A DNA stretch of 49,754 nucleotides from positions 1 through 49,754 of IMG/VR virus record IMGVR_UViG_3300027881_000019; one strand, written 5' to 3'. Below the pieces are notes generated by a model. The model did not search any database, was not told the DNA's origin, and saw nothing but the letters and a program-made list of their open reading frames with translations. This document shows positions 32,406-40,778 of this stretch, in pieces (the first letter of the stretch is position 1; each line of letters opens with the position of its first letter). This DNA is from a virus. The position numbers were made by a program, and so were the translations under genes.

Positions 32406-34583
32406 TTAAGCTACAGCGACTTCGGCTTCCTGCATTTCAGGTTGTTCCTCTGGCTCAGGCTGCTGCTGCTGTTGTTCAACTGCTGCTTCCCGCATCTCTT
32501 TTTCAGATGCTTCGGCTTCGTAATTTTGCATCATTTGATATAATATTTTCATACCGTCCGGAGCTTCCTCTACGTCTGTTGCGGAAAGCTTGAGAGCGAG
32601 TCGCGGACGTCTAATTTTCTCCATTTCAATATCTTTACGCTGTTTCTGCTTATCTTTATCCTGCTGCAGTTCAGCTTGCGCCATTTGCTGCTGCTGTTGT
32701 TGTTGTTTTTCTCCAAATTCAATCAAAAACTTAGAGGTTTCTCTGGCAAACATATTCGGCCATTTCGCCATGATATGACCAAGAAGCATGGGGTCGATTT
32801 GGAATAACTGATTGCCAATAGCTTCAAGCAACTCCATAAAGGAAAGCATTTGCGCTTCCCTGCTTGTAGTACTGTCATCGGCGATACTCGCAACTGCCCG
32901 ATACCGTGCGCTCACGATATCGTTTACCACTCTGTGAGCTTCCCCATTGTAATCGTACTCGGTACCATTTACGGTAACCGGTTCCTGCTGCTGCCCGTAT
33001 TCATCTTTTAATCTGACCACCATTTCTTCTGTAATCACTCTCGGTATCAACTTGCATAAAAGATTTTCAAGGTCTATGTTGTATTGCTGATAATTTTCAA
33101 CAAACGGTGCCTGCGGGCTCAACCCTTGCTTAAGCTCGCGAAGTTTCGCTTTCTCTGATTGTCGGGGAGCCGTTTTCCCCATTTGCGCATCACTCACACC
33201 ATGGACTTCGGCAGCTTTACCTTCAAGCCTGTCCTCCATTTCAAGGAATGTAGTGTTCGGAGTCCTGGTAAACGTCTGGACCGCATCTTTCGGAGCAAAC
33301 CCCTTTTTTGCAATAAGTACTCCTTCGGAGGCGCTGAGTTCCTTGTTGATATTGTCAACGTTTTTAATGCTCCCGGTAGAAATTACCGTAAGTCTACCGG
33401 TACCTCTTCGTACCTGATCAAGACCCTCGGTAGCGCTTACGCTCGCGAGCAACACATAGGGTAGTATGTCCTCAACAGCACCTACCGGTGTATTGTCAAC
33501 CATATCAGCAATGTATGTCGCACACGGCAACTCGCCGTCTTCCTGGTACCAGTGTTCGTAGTTTTCCCATACAAACCCGTCGGAAGAAATCGTTGTAACC
33601 CATAAGGTTTTTACTTCGGTCATTCCAGAAACGTTGTAATCCGGGTTTTCGTCAAGCCATCCGCCCCGGCGCTCTTCGCTCCAGTCAATCGGCGGAATAA
33701 ACACCGCGTACGTATCGGGATTAAACCATGCCCTTTGCTTTGTTGACACTGGGAAAACATGTTGTACGGTAAAGTAATAACCACCTTCGGAGTTAAACCT
33801 TGCTTCGGATATCATTTTGTAAAGATGGTCTTTTCGGTCTCTGGAAGTTACCTTGCCGTCCATCCCGAGGAGCTTGTTCATGTATCCACTATCGGACTTC
33901 AGAAGCTCCTTATGGCGTTCGTGGGCTTTTCTTCTTTCCGGAAATGTTTCATAAATCTCTGCTTTCGTCATTCTTTTAAGAAACATAAGGTCGGTTACGC
34001 CGCTGTCTTCATCAAAATATTCATTAGGGAGTGTGCTGTCCCAGGACAACACCGAAGGGATGAGTGGAATCGCGCCTTGAACAGCAGAAACTCCCCTTAT
34101 TTTTTCAAACCAAAGATGAATGGGATACCCGGTAATAAGTCCGTTGCGCAAAACACGATTATTTTTCTGATCGAGCTTGAGTTGTTGCTTCATCATTGTG
34201 ATTACGACATTGAAAGTTTCCGGTTTCGCGGCATTTTCAGTAGGGCTGTCATCTTCGTAGGTTATATCAGAACCGGGAATTGCTTTTTTTATCTCATTGG
34301 TGAGCGTATTAACGAATTTTTTAGTGAGCTGAAGCTCTACAGGCCATTTGTGCTCAGTTCTCAAGTACTTTGCACGCTGTCTCGGGGTAAAAATCTTTCT
34401 CTGCATGGCGTTCATGCATTTTTTACCCATTTCAAGACTTGGTTTCCAGAATTCAGAGCGCTGAATGAATTGTGCTACTTTTTTCTGCCATAAATTAATA
34501 GCTGCTTCGGATTCAGGGACAAGATTTTTTAGTGCGTACCTATCCGAAGATTCATCGATATCAACGTATGTTTCTTCAAGCAT
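32406..34583 (-). CDS. Portal protein, P22-like
   Basis: A 725-residue protein located directly after terminase, with ATG/TAA overlap. The N-terminal part (AINLWQKKVAQFIQRSEFWKP and FVNTLTNEIKKAIPGSDITYED) and the middle (PLIPSVLSWDSTLPNEYFDEDSG) follow P22-type portal proteins of podoviruses. The C-terminus is a long Gln-rich coiled barrel (EKQQQQQQQMAQAELQQ and a second Gln run), as in P22 gp1. It forms the dodecameric DNA channel. Confidence 0.82.
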   Translation of the reverse strand: MLEETYVDIDESSDRYALKNLVPESEAAINLWQKKVAQFIQRSEFWKPSLEMGKKCMNAMQRKIFTPRQRAKYLRTEHKWPVELQLTKKFVNTLTNEIKKAIPGSDITYEDDSPTENAAKPETFNVVITMMKQQLKLDQKNNRVLRNGLITGYPIHLWFEKIRGVSAVQGAIPLIPSVLSWDSTLPNEYFDEDSGVTDLMFLKRMTKAEIYETFPERRKAHERHKELLKSDSGYMNKLLGMDGKVTSRDRKDHLYKMISEARFNSEGGYYFTVQHVFPVSTKQRAWFNPDTYAVFIPPIDWSEERRGGWLDENPDYNVSGMTEVKTLWVTTISSDGFVWENYEHWYQEDGELPCATYIADMVDNTPVGAVEDILPYVLLASVSATEGLDQVRRGTGRLTVISTGSIKNVDNINKELSASEGVLIAKKGFAPKDAVQTFTRTPNTTFLEMEDRLEGKAAEVHGVSDAQMGKTAPRQSEKAKLRELKQGLSPQAPFVENYQQYNIDLENLLCKLIPRVITEEMVVRLKDEYGQQQEPVTVNGTEYDYNGEAHRVVNDIVSARYRAVASIADDSTTSREAQMLSFMELLEAIGNQLFQIDPMLLGHIMAKWPNMFARETSKFLIEFGEKQQQQQQQMAQAELQQDKDKQKQRKDIEMEKIRRPRLALKLSATDVEEAPDGMKILYQMMQNYEAEASEKEMREAAVEQQQQQPEPEEQPEMQEAEVAVA

Positions 34584-36265
34584 TATATGAACCTACCCAA
34601 TGCATCTAGTTCATCTTCAATATATTGTGAATTACGAGATCTGTCAATAGCTAATATCTCCGGGTCAACGTAATTGCCGCCCCTATCCCGGTATTCGAGT
34701 CTATAACCCTCATAATTAACGGCAAAATAGCCAAAACACGCCATTGGACATTTCCAGGTTTTATCTATTTTATCACTTAATCCGCCACTCATACCCTTAT
34801 TTGCTTTGTACTGATAATTCTTAAAAGCACGCGAAACGTTTTTACAGGACTTGAAAACAAAAGCTTTGGGCTTATTAATACTATCTACTTTTCGCTGATA
34901 GTCGTACAGCAATAACTTTCTTGCTCGGTCATGACGGTAGGCAACGCCGTCATTAAAATTTGTTATTATGGTTTCACATCCCACCTCTTCATAGGTTTGC
35001 TTTATTGTTTTTGCAGTATTTGGCAACTTTGTACCGAAAAAAGTGGGGTCACCGTAGCACTCATCAATAATCAATGGTTTTCTTATATACGAAAATGTGC
35101 TATTTTTCCCACTTTCAATAAGTTTGAATTCCTGAACGAAGTTTTCGATAGTAAGATACGTAGAGGTTATGGCGGGCCAGGAAGCTGTAGGATACTCCGC
35201 GATCACATAGCTGTCTCCAAGTGGAGTTACGGCCACCCAGATACAAAACGGGGGTTTGGCCTCATGGGGATCGATAATTTTATAGACATTCCAACAAGGA
35301 TCTATTTCAATGGGTTCTATTTCATGAACGTTACTATTATAGATCGGGAAAATAGCACCTGCTAAACTGACATATTTTCCATGCTCCCGTGCCGGCACTT
35401 CGAGTTCGTTGTTTTCCCGCCATGCCCGAATCAAGCTCTCGATTTTTGACTTACTCAGAACCCCACGGCTTCCCGCTACGTCCGCACAGTTTTCCCATAT
35501 CGACGCTTCCGTTACAAAAAACTCACCGTCGGGATAATCTCCCATTTCCATTTTCTGCAAATACTCAGCGGCATCGAGAGGAGTAAGAAACACGGCTATT
35601 CTTCCACCGGTTCGACACCGCCCTATGTTTTCATTAAATTTATCCTGCGGTGGAGGTTCATTAAAAAGTATTATATCATAATCCGGTCCGGCATGAGCAA
35701 CGGTATCCTGATCGAAAGTCTTTATATCGACAACGGTTTCGATAAACTCCGGAGTAGGAGCCGGAATTCTGATCTTGGTATAATACCCACCGGAAGTCTT
35801 ATCCTCAAACCACCTTTTAACCGAGCGTTTGTCGGAATTGGCACTAAAACCTGCATACCTCGCGATTGGTATCCATTTCGATATTTGCTCAAAAACAGAC
35901 CCGTTTTCCTGCATATCCGCCTTATCGCATACAATCCGCACCTTTAATGCCCGTTTCCTGCGAATATCCATGCAGTCATAAAAGTACTGATGCCTGAAAT
36001 AAGTTTTATTCATGAACTCAGGGCCGAGGCTCACACCAGCAAGGAGCCACGCCAAATCACAAGTCTTCCCACCCCCATTCCCCGCACGAAAAATCATAAT
36101 AAATGGATATTTATCAACATAGGTAGGATGAGGCGTCATGTAACAAGACAATGCCCGTTCCTGCGCAATATTCGGAATAGCATCTTTTATGGGCCAGTAT
36201 TTTTCCCGATGCTTAAGCTCTTTATCAATCTTAGCGATCTCTTCAAGCTTCTTATTCATCGGCAT
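34583..36265 (-). CDS. Terminase large subunit
   Basis: A 560-residue ATPase-nuclease from ATG 36265. Walker A is RAGNGGGKT at about residues 60-68, and Walker B is IILFNEPPP (about residues 205-213) with the expected Glu. The C-terminal half has PLIIDECYGDPTFFG and other acid-rich strands of the RNase H-type nuclease. It packages DNA into the prohead with the small subunit and portal. Start overlaps the small subunit by 14 bases; ATG 36259 is an alternative. Confidence 0.86.
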   Translation of the reverse strand: MPMNKKLEEIAKIDKELKHREKYWPIKDAIPNIAQERALSCYMTPHPTYVDKYPFIMIFRAGNGGGKTCDLAWLLAGVSLGPEFMNKTYFRHQYFYDCMDIRRKRALKVRIVCDKADMQENGSVFEQISKWIPIARYAGFSANSDKRSVKRWFEDKTSGGYYTKIRIPAPTPEFIETVVDIKTFDQDTVAHAGPDYDIILFNEPPPQDKFNENIGRCRTGGRIAVFLTPLDAAEYLQKMEMGDYPDGEFFVTEASIWENCADVAGSRGVLSKSKIESLIRAWRENNELEVPAREHGKYVSLAGAIFPIYNSNVHEIEPIEIDPCWNVYKIIDPHEAKPPFCIWVAVTPLGDSYVIAEYPTASWPAITSTYLTIENFVQEFKLIESGKNSTFSYIRKPLIIDECYGDPTFFGTKLPNTAKTIKQTYEEVGCETIITNFNDGVAYRHDRARKLLLYDYQRKVDSINKPKAFVFKSCKNVSRAFKNYQYKANKGMSGGLSDKIDKTWKCPMACFGYFAVNYEGYRLEYRDRGGNYVDPEILAIDRSRNSQYIEDELDALGRFI

Positions 36266-36755
36266 CGCCCATTTCCCGCACAAGTTTTTCACGGGCAGCA
36301 ATTAAATCTTCACTGGTTAAATCAGTGAACTCCAAAGAAAGAGCAACCGATGTAACACTGACCTTCTTTTCCGGGCTGTAATCAAGAATATCAACCAAAG
36401 CCTTATCGTTCACGGTTTGGTCACGAGGATTTACCTTAGCATTTGTAGCTCTTCTTTTAAATCTGCCAGCAATATCGGTGAGTGTAAATCCAGGAGTGTT
36501 CTGAAGCGTACCGCGCTGCTGATCAACCGTTGCCAACGCCTCTCGGACAACCCGCATACGCTCAGGGAAAAAGTTGTCGCTGTATCCAGCAATCCCTTTG
36601 GCCTCACCCTTCTTCTTGCCGTCAGCAAGAGCATTGGCATAAACCATTGCCTTCTCAGCAGATTCAGGGGTGCTCGGACGACCCGGTCTGTCATGCTTTA
36701 CTTTTTTTCCCCTAACCTCGCCCTTACAAGGACGACCTACCCGGTGCTTTTCCAA
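36252..36755 (-). CDS. Terminase small subunit candidate
   Basis: A TTG-started 167-residue protein just before the large subunit. The start holds two GRP motifs (VGRPCKGE and RPGRPSTPE), similar to AT-hook DNA contacts, then a helix-turn-helix-like region (AKGIAGYSDNFFPERMRVVREAL), then an acidic helical end. These fit the DNA-recognition subunit. The start codon is uncertain, since the clearest ribosome site is about 20 bases upstream. Confidence 0.65.
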   Translation of the reverse strand: MEKHRVGRPCKGEVRGKKVKHDRPGRPSTPESAEKAMVYANALADGKKKGEAKGIAGYSDNFFPERMRVVREALATVDQQRGTLQNTPGFTLTDIAGRFKRRATNAKVNPRDQTVNDKALVDILDYSPEKKVSVTSVALSLEFTDLTSEDLIAAREKLVREMGDADE

Positions 36756-36770
36756 GGTTGCATGCTTCTA

Positions 36771-37262
36771 TCATCCCTTCCTTATTTCTTCACATCGTTG
36801 ATCAATAGCTTTTTTCAAAACCGCTCGCAGCCTAACCAACTGCTCAACACCATGATCCTTACAAAACACCCGCAACATTTCCGCCTCGTCTGCCTTAAGC
36901 AAGAACACTTTTAACTGCTTCGCCACATCTCTAAAATAACCCTTATCTGAGTTTATCGCGGAATCAGGAAAACCCCAACCTTTTTTGGCAATGTGAGGTG
37001 CAAGATACTCTTTTGCAGAACCATAATGACTGTAGGATATCGTATCGTCAGCAATATGGTCATTTATATGACGCTTCAGAGCCTCAAGCATCCCTCCGTG
37101 AGCAGCCACTTGCCTCTCAAGACCCTTAATCCGAGAATCGTTTTCATCAGAATGGCGGTTGTGTTCCTTAAATACCTCCCCAAGAAAAGCAACGGCATCA
37201 ATAACCTCATCAACCTTTTCAGAAACATCTTCAATCCCTTCCGGTAGTAACTTCTTAATCAT
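36771..37262 (-). CDS. Helical protein before terminase, 163 aa
   Basis: A 163-residue protein with an N-terminal coiled coil (about residues 15-70) and a helical C-terminus (QLKVFLLKADEAEMLRVF, VEQLVRLRAVLKKAID). It could be a DNA-packaging helper or a regulator. ATGA overlap with the first gene of the operon. No family recognised. Confidence 0.58.
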   Translation of the reverse strand: MIKKLLPEGIEDVSEKVDEVIDAVAFLGEVFKEHNRHSDENDSRIKGLERQVAAHGGMLEALKRHINDHIADDTISYSHYGSAKEYLAPHIAKKGWGFPDSAINSDKGYFRDVAKQLKVFLLKADEAEMLRVFCKDHGVEQLVRLRAVLKKAIDQRCEEIRKG

Positions 37263-37450
37263 TTCCCTTCTCCCTTCTCAAATAAATCCCGCTCCAAAAA
37301 TCCAATCATATGACCCAACCAGTATACAAACTCATCACTGTAACACGATAACCTCTTCTCAATCGCAGCACCGCAACCCTCACCCTCATACAACTCTATC
37401 AAAGACTCAAGGTTACCAGGACAGCCTATCTTAACATCCACTTTATCCAT
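37259..37450 (-). CDS. 63-aa first protein of the late operon, unknown
   Basis: A 63-residue acidic protein (TTAGGA upstream of ATG 37450). It has three cysteines and a helical pattern (NLESLIELYEGEGCGAAIEKRLSC). It opens the minus-strand operon, so its message starts in the control region. Function unknown. Confidence 0.58.
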   Translation of the reverse strand: MDKVDVKIGCPGNLESLIELYEGEGCGAAIEKRLSCYSDEFVYWLGHMIGFLERDLFEKGEGK

Positions 37451-37771
37451 AATCCTAAATATATATCAATTAAGGTAGTGTCGCACACATAAGCATGCTT
37501 CCTGTATACTACCCCCTTTAAACGATTGCTTAAAATGAATACTTTCACGCAGAAGTACTGGTGGACACGATCACACACTGACGCGCTCGATGGTACTACC
37601 CCCTCCCCCGGGGTCGGATGGGGTCCCCAACATAATACACATCCTGCCATTGACAGCTAATCATATTAATTTGATATAAACTCTTCAACTATCACCTTAT
37701 ACTACCACACCTATCTCGTTACATATCATTGCCTTAGTATACTTAGTATACATAATGTATATTATGCGACA
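37451..37771. other. Non-coding control region upstream of the late operon
   Basis: No convincing gene. It holds a C-rich/G-rich block (CCCCCTCCCCCGGGGT near 37600), a TTGACA-17-GATATA match on the plus strand (37650-37678) with no gene after it, and AT palindromes at its right end. Candidate for packaging site, origin or late promoter. Confidence 0.4.
37735..37766. promoter_or_regulatory. Tandem AT-rich palindromes
   Basis: Two copies of GTATAC (37737-37742 and 37746-37751) are followed directly by CATAAT-GTAT-ATTATG (37751-37766). This is operator- or origin-like. Confidence 0.45.
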
Positions 37772-37960
37772 TCAACCTATTATTGCCCCATACGCTTCAA
37801 TTTCTACGTTTTTGTGCATTGCCATTTGTATCATGTGCCGTATGTTAGGTAATGGAGTACACTTGTAGAGAGCGCTTTGGGGTTTTCTCGAATGCGTTGA
37901 GGGTTTTCTGGGTTTTGGAGTATTGCCATTTGGGTGCATCGTTACTCGAAACTGGTACAT
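37772..37960 (-). CDS. Doubtful 62-aa ORF
   Basis: A basic, proline-rich frame (NTPKPRKPSTHSRKPQS) with an AAGGGG site near ATG 37960. Composition is low-complexity and the region is otherwise control-like, so coding is uncertain. Confidence 0.3.
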   Translation of the reverse strand: MYQFRVTMHPNGNTPKPRKPSTHSRKPQSALYKCTPLPNIRHMIQMAMHKNVEIEAYGAIIG

Positions 37961-38001
37961 ATTCACCCCTTACTCCCATCATACAATGTATTGATTACTA
38001 C

Positions 38002-38199
38002 CTATAGAGATCGTGTCTCAATAATGGGATTATTGTTGATTGCGTTCATTAACTGGCAATTATTGTGTCTCATTATTGGGATTAGTGTTCTGATGCGTTT
38101 GAATATTCCATCACTTATGATTCCCTCTGTATCACTGGGTACTGTAATTCCTGGCGTGTTGTTGTCGTTATCATCAGGTAATTCTTGCACTGAGGCCAT
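38002..38199 (-). CDS. Small unknown protein, 65 aa
   Basis: A 65-residue protein with a perfect GGAGG six bases before ATG 38199. The acidic first half (PDDNDNNTPGITVPSDTEG) is followed by a basic half (IFKRIRTLIPIMRHNN). The C-terminal codons overlap a pair of 25-base direct repeats. Lies in the leftward transcript from the 38786 promoter. Function unknown. Confidence 0.52.
   Translation of the reverse strand: MASVQELPDDNDNNTPGITVPSDTEGIISDGIFKRIRTLIPIMRHNNCQLMNAINNNPIIETRSL
38013..38089. repeat. Pair of 25-bp near-identical direct repeats with inner palindrome
   Basis: GTGTCTCAATAATGGGATTA... at 38013-38037 recurs at 38065-38089 with three or four changes. The first copy contains CAATAAT-GGG-ATTATTG, a perfect inverted repeat. 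Possible protein-binding iterons. Confidence 0.5.
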
Positions 38200-38349
38200 G
38201 GCTATCCTCCATTATTGAGTGATCATTGTTTTTGTTGATATAATTGAGCAAAAACTGGGATCACCCCCAAACCCCCTATGGATTTGGAGAGTGAAAATCA
38301 CCTATCTATGTAGTCACCACTGCCGGGTTGTCCGGGGCGTCGCTGGCGG

Positions 38350-38457
38350 TTAGTATCCAGGTCGCTGTTGCTGGTGCATAGATACGTACGGCAGGGCGTC
38401 GTATTGATACCTGTTACTCAGTATCCCACCCGATGGTATTGTGTATTGATTAATCAT
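38350..38457 (-). CDS. Possible 35-aa peptide gene
   Basis: Frame MINQYTIPSGGILSNRYQYD... with GGGAG about ten bases upstream. It follows the 38482-38649 gene. Too short to judge by composition. The rest of 38200-38480 shows no other gene. Confidence 0.28.
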   Translation of the reverse strand: MINQYTIPSGGILSNRYQYDALPYVSMHQQQRPGY

Positions 38458-38481
38458 CAATGCCGTACTCCCATTGCTTCA

Positions 38482-38649
38482 TCAGAACTCAATCAGTTTG
38501 TTTTTACGTTTCATCGTATCGTATACTTTCCGTGCACGCTTCCACATCTGTATCGATACTGGGTTTTTATGCGCGTTATCGCATTTTTCTTTGAACGTGC
38601 GAGCGTCTTTCCCAGTTAAAATTGGTGTCTCTCGTATTGGTAACGCCAT
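38482..38649 (-). CDS. Basic 55-aa protein behind an attenuator
   Basis: A 55-residue basic protein (MALPIRETPILTGKDARTF then KNPVSIQMWKRARKVYDTMKRK), with TTGGAG seven bases before ATG 38649. The opening xxETPxLxGKDAxxF recalls short proteins found in phages and toxin-antitoxin loci, but I do not assign a role. It is the first gene of a leftward message whose leader contains a terminator, so its expression is probably conditional. Confidence 0.62.
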   Translation of the reverse strand: MALPIRETPILTGKDARTFKEKCDNAHKNPVSIQMWKRARKVYDTMKRKNKLIEF

Positions 38650-38662
38650 TTAATTCTCCAAT

Positions 38663-38753
38663 AAAAAAACCGGCCTCAAAAACTTTCCTTCCCCCATCTC
38701 ACCGAAAGGAAGGCGTTCGAGACCGGTTCAAATTTTCTCAACCGGGTGAGATG
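38663..38753 (-). promoter_or_regulatory. Attenuator-like leader or small RNA with intrinsic terminator
   Basis: Read on the minus strand: a 10-bp stem (38719-38728 with 38668-38677, one G-U pair), an inner CCTTCC/GGAAGG stem and a run of seven U (38663-38669) make a strong terminator. A competing perfect 9-bp helix pairs CATCTCACC with GGTGAGATG (38695-38703 with 38745-38753). Mutually exclusive folds before a gene suggest attenuation; a free small RNA is the alternative. Confidence 0.62.
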
Positions 38754-38785
38754 TATATATGAAAGAGCATTCCTGATACGCTATA

Positions 38786-38814
38786 AATATAACCACGATC
38801 ACCGTATTATGCAA
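38786..38814 (-). promoter_or_regulatory. Leftward promoter TTGCAT-17-TATATT
   Basis: -35 TTGCAT (38809-38814) and -10 TATATT (38786-38791) on the minus strand, 17 bases apart. It drives the attenuator leader and possibly the genes down to 37451. Confidence 0.68.
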
Positions 38815-38882
38815 ACTATTTCGTAATTATTTTCACTACCTGCCTATTTTAACCGCTTAACATAGCTTTTTTAATATAATCC

Positions 38883-38911
38883 TTGCAATCGTTAAACTTT
38901 AGCAGTATATT
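38883..38911 (+). promoter_or_regulatory. Rightward promoter TTGCAA-17-TATATT
   Basis: TTGCAA 38883-38888, TATATT 38906-38911. An ATG lies six bases on (38918). Divergent to the leftward promoter at 38786. Confidence 0.7.
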
Positions 38912-38956
38912 ATAGGTATGGAAGAAAATAACACACACCAAACCAAGGAGAGCGCG

Positions 38957-39145
38957 ATGAATACGCCAGATAGTTTAAATATTAAACAATGGGCACGAGA
39001 ACGATGTGCTGAACTTATAGCAGATGCAAAACAGCACATTTCTGAAGGTCTGTCTAAAGAACAAGCGCTTAAAATAATATTAAACGATAGCGTTTTAGGT
39101 GCTGGCTACAAAGCACAGATAACGTATGAGATCCTTCACTTTTAA
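38957..39145 (+). CDS. Small helical protein, 62 aa
   Basis: A 62-residue protein. ATG 38957 has AAGGAG six bases upstream; an in-frame ATG at 38918 sits at the transcript start and would add 13 residues (leaderless form). The sequence is helical (WARERCAELIADAKQHISEGLSKEQALKIIL split over two helices). Function unknown; may be an early regulator given its promoter. Confidence 0.6.
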   Translation: MNTPDSLNIKQWARERCAELIADAKQHISEGLSKEQALKIILNDSVLGAGYKAQITYEILHF

Positions 39146-39181
39146 CAAACAACACACTCAACCACTAACGAGGAGCGAATC

Positions 39182-39523
39182 ATGAAAACCATAACATTTA
39201 ACACCAAAGCACCATATCCGGGCAGAGAGGACATTTTGCTGTCTGTTAGAGCAAAAGATAATTTTAATTATTCAGGGATAACTTTTTGCGTGCATAGACC
39301 TTGGTATGGCTTCTTAAATCAAGGACTTGGCGGTTTTAGTAAAAGAAGTTGGACTGTATCAGAAAAAACTACCGGAGCAAATATCGGTAAATTGAGCAAC
39401 CATATAGGAGAAGAGCCTAAAACTATGATTATAGCAAAAAACCGAGCACTTGATAAATTATCAACTATAGATACCCAGGACCTAACCGACAAAATCAACA
39501 ACTTGCCTAAATTAAATTACTAA
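39182..39523 (+). CDS. Unknown protein, 113 aa
   Basis: A 113-residue protein with GAGGAG before ATG 39182. Beta-like and basic, with a Tyr/Trp/Gly-rich middle (CVHRPWYGFLNQGLGGFSKRSW) and a helical end (KNRALDKLSTIDTQDLTDKI). It lies in the rightward early transcript. No family recognised. Confidence 0.6.
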   Translation: MKTITFNTKAPYPGREDILLSVRAKDNFNYSGITFCVHRPWYGFLNQGLGGFSKRSWTVSEKTTGANIGKLSNHIGEEPKTMIIAKNRALDKLSTIDTQDLTDKINNLPKLNY

Positions 39524-39590
39524 GCGCCAGCACTTTATTTGACTGAGAACATTTAACAATCAAATAACCATCAAATGAAAGGACTGTCCC

Positions 39591-39806
39591 ATGCAAATCG
39601 AGTTTAAAACTATCGAGGAAAACGGGAAAACTGTTGTCGTGTATATCAGAGATGGGATTGAAACGACAAAATGGGATACTATCGATGCACTACAGTTTAT
39701 TATTAAATTAATGCAGAGAGTAGAGGCTGATCCTCACATGATTTTCAACATCCACACAACGATTATCGGCGCAATTGGATACGATTTACAACTATCCCAA
39801 AACTAA
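39591..39806 (+). CDS. Unknown protein, 71 aa
   Basis: A 71-residue protein with AAAGGA before ATG 39591. Two beta strands (IEFKTIEENGKTVVVYIRDG) then a helix (IDALQFIIKLMQRVEAD). A terminator-like hairpin follows its stop. Function unknown. Confidence 0.58.
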   Translation: MQIEFKTIEENGKTVVVYIRDGIETTKWDTIDALQFIIKLMQRVEADPHMIFNIHTTIIGAIGYDLQLSQN

Positions 39807-39813
39807 ATGCATG

Positions 39814-39836
39814 AGCCCGCAGTAATGCGGGCTTCG
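39814..39836 (+). terminator. Hairpin after the 71-aa gene
   Basis: AGCCCGC (39814-39820) pairs with GCGGGCT (39827-39833) around AGTAAT. The T-tract is short, so termination may be weak. Confidence 0.5.
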
Positions 39837-39869
39837 CCATTGTATAACAATTGCAACTATATTTATACT

Positions 39870-40052
39870 ATGAAAAACAAAAAACAGAATAGATTTGATA
39901 TCTGCACGGTGAAAAAACGCACACTATCGGGTGATAAAAATAATCCTACGGTATACCATGGCATGAAAGTACCTCTATCGATCCACCTGCGAATGATTGC
40001 AGCAAAAAACAGAAACGTTATAGATATCCTCGACGAACACCTGCCAAAATAA
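39870..40052 (+). CDS. Small basic protein, possible ribbon-helix-helix-like
   Basis: A 60-residue basic protein. A TATATT at 39858-39863 lies six bases before ATG 39870 but its -35 is poor. The second half (MKVPLSIHLRMIAAKNRNVIDILDEH) has a beta strand followed by two helices, like Arc or CopG-type DNA-binding folds. It may be a repressor of the local promoters. Confidence 0.5.
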   Translation: MKNKKQNRFDICTVKKRTLSGDKNNPTVYHGMKVPLSIHLRMIAAKNRNVIDILDEHLPK

Positions 40053-40053
40053 C

Positions 40054-40089
40054 AAAATGGTGTGTTCCTAAATGGAACACACCATTTTT
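40054..40089. terminator. Bidirectional terminator
   Basis: A perfect 15-bp stem (40054-40068 with 40074-40088), five-base loop and T run on the plus strand, A run on the other. It separates the rightward genes from the leftward ones. Confidence 0.85.
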
Positions 40090-40140
40090 GTTGGTATGAT
40101 TATATCTCCATTATCTCCTCGTATAGGCACCTCCGATCTA

Positions 40141-40554
40141 TTATTTTTTTAATATCATCTCGATTTGTATAATATCCTCAATGACATACTCGGAATCAAC
40201 TTTCGGATCGTGCAATAATTCTACATCAAATTTGTCGTTTACATTGTTGAGAGCAATCAATACTGAGTGAGTATATACCCGGTCTTTTTTCTCGAGTATC
40301 CCTATACATTCCAGTCGATTTAATGTGCAAAAAACAGGAATTGAAATGTTCCCATTTTCCATTTTAACATCAAAATAAATGCGAAACATTCCGATTGAGG
40401 CTAAATAGTTGTCGTATTCCTCATTAAATTTATCGACATTTTTTTTGATCAAATATTGTGTATAGAATTCTGGAATTGTTGAGTAATCCACTCTCAATAG
40501 ATTGGCGAGAGTGGCCTGCAGGCAATCGTACGCATGTTTTTGATTAACGTACAT
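40141..40554 (-). CDS. C39-like cysteine peptidase-fold protein
   Basis: A 137-residue protein whose start (NQKHAYDCLQATLANLLRVDYSTIPEF) has the Q..DC..A..A.LL motif of C39/papain-like folds with Cys11, and whose later part has THSVLIAL and LLHDPKV, matching the HAVV and HDP motifs. Phages often encode this family near early genes; its target is unknown. Gene end faces the terminator at 40054. Confidence 0.65.
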   Translation of the reverse strand: MYVNQKHAYDCLQATLANLLRVDYSTIPEFYTQYLIKKNVDKFNEEYDNYLASIGMFRIYFDVKMENGNISIPVFCTLNRLECIGILEKKDRVYTHSVLIALNNVNDKFDVELLHDPKVDSEYVIEDIIQIEMILKK

Positions 40555-40598
40555 TTTATTTTACTCGATTCCGATAAACATTTATTGTAAAATTTTTT

Positions 40599-40778
40599 TT
40601 ACGTGATTTCACAACACTCCCGATTCGGCGGGAAGTGCTGGTCATTTTCGTCCTGTGTGATGTGGTAATAGATTTTGCTGTAATACACATAGCTCAACAG
40701 GTACCATTGCCCACCTATAGCAAACTTTAACGCCTGAGCGAGTTCTACCATTTCCTGGAGTCTGGTTTTTTTAGTCAT
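40599..40778 (-). CDS. Small unknown protein, 59 aa
   Basis: A 59-residue aromatic protein (WYLLSYVYYSKIYYHITQDEN) starting by overlap with the previous stop (GTGATGACTAA). GTG 40781 is an alternative start. Likely cotranscribed with the SH3-like gene. Function unknown. Confidence 0.55.
   Translation of the reverse strand: MTKKTRLQEMVELAQALKFAIGGQWYLLSYVYYSKIYYHITQDENDQHFPPNRECCEIT

Noticed and set aside
32460-32720. Trinucleotide (CAG/CTG) repeat tracts as regulatory repeats
   Set aside because: They encode glutamine runs in the portal C-terminal barrel, as in P22-type portals.
37650-37678. TTGACA-17-GATATA plus-strand promoter
   Set aside because: No plus-strand gene follows for more than 1 kb; listed only within the control-region description.
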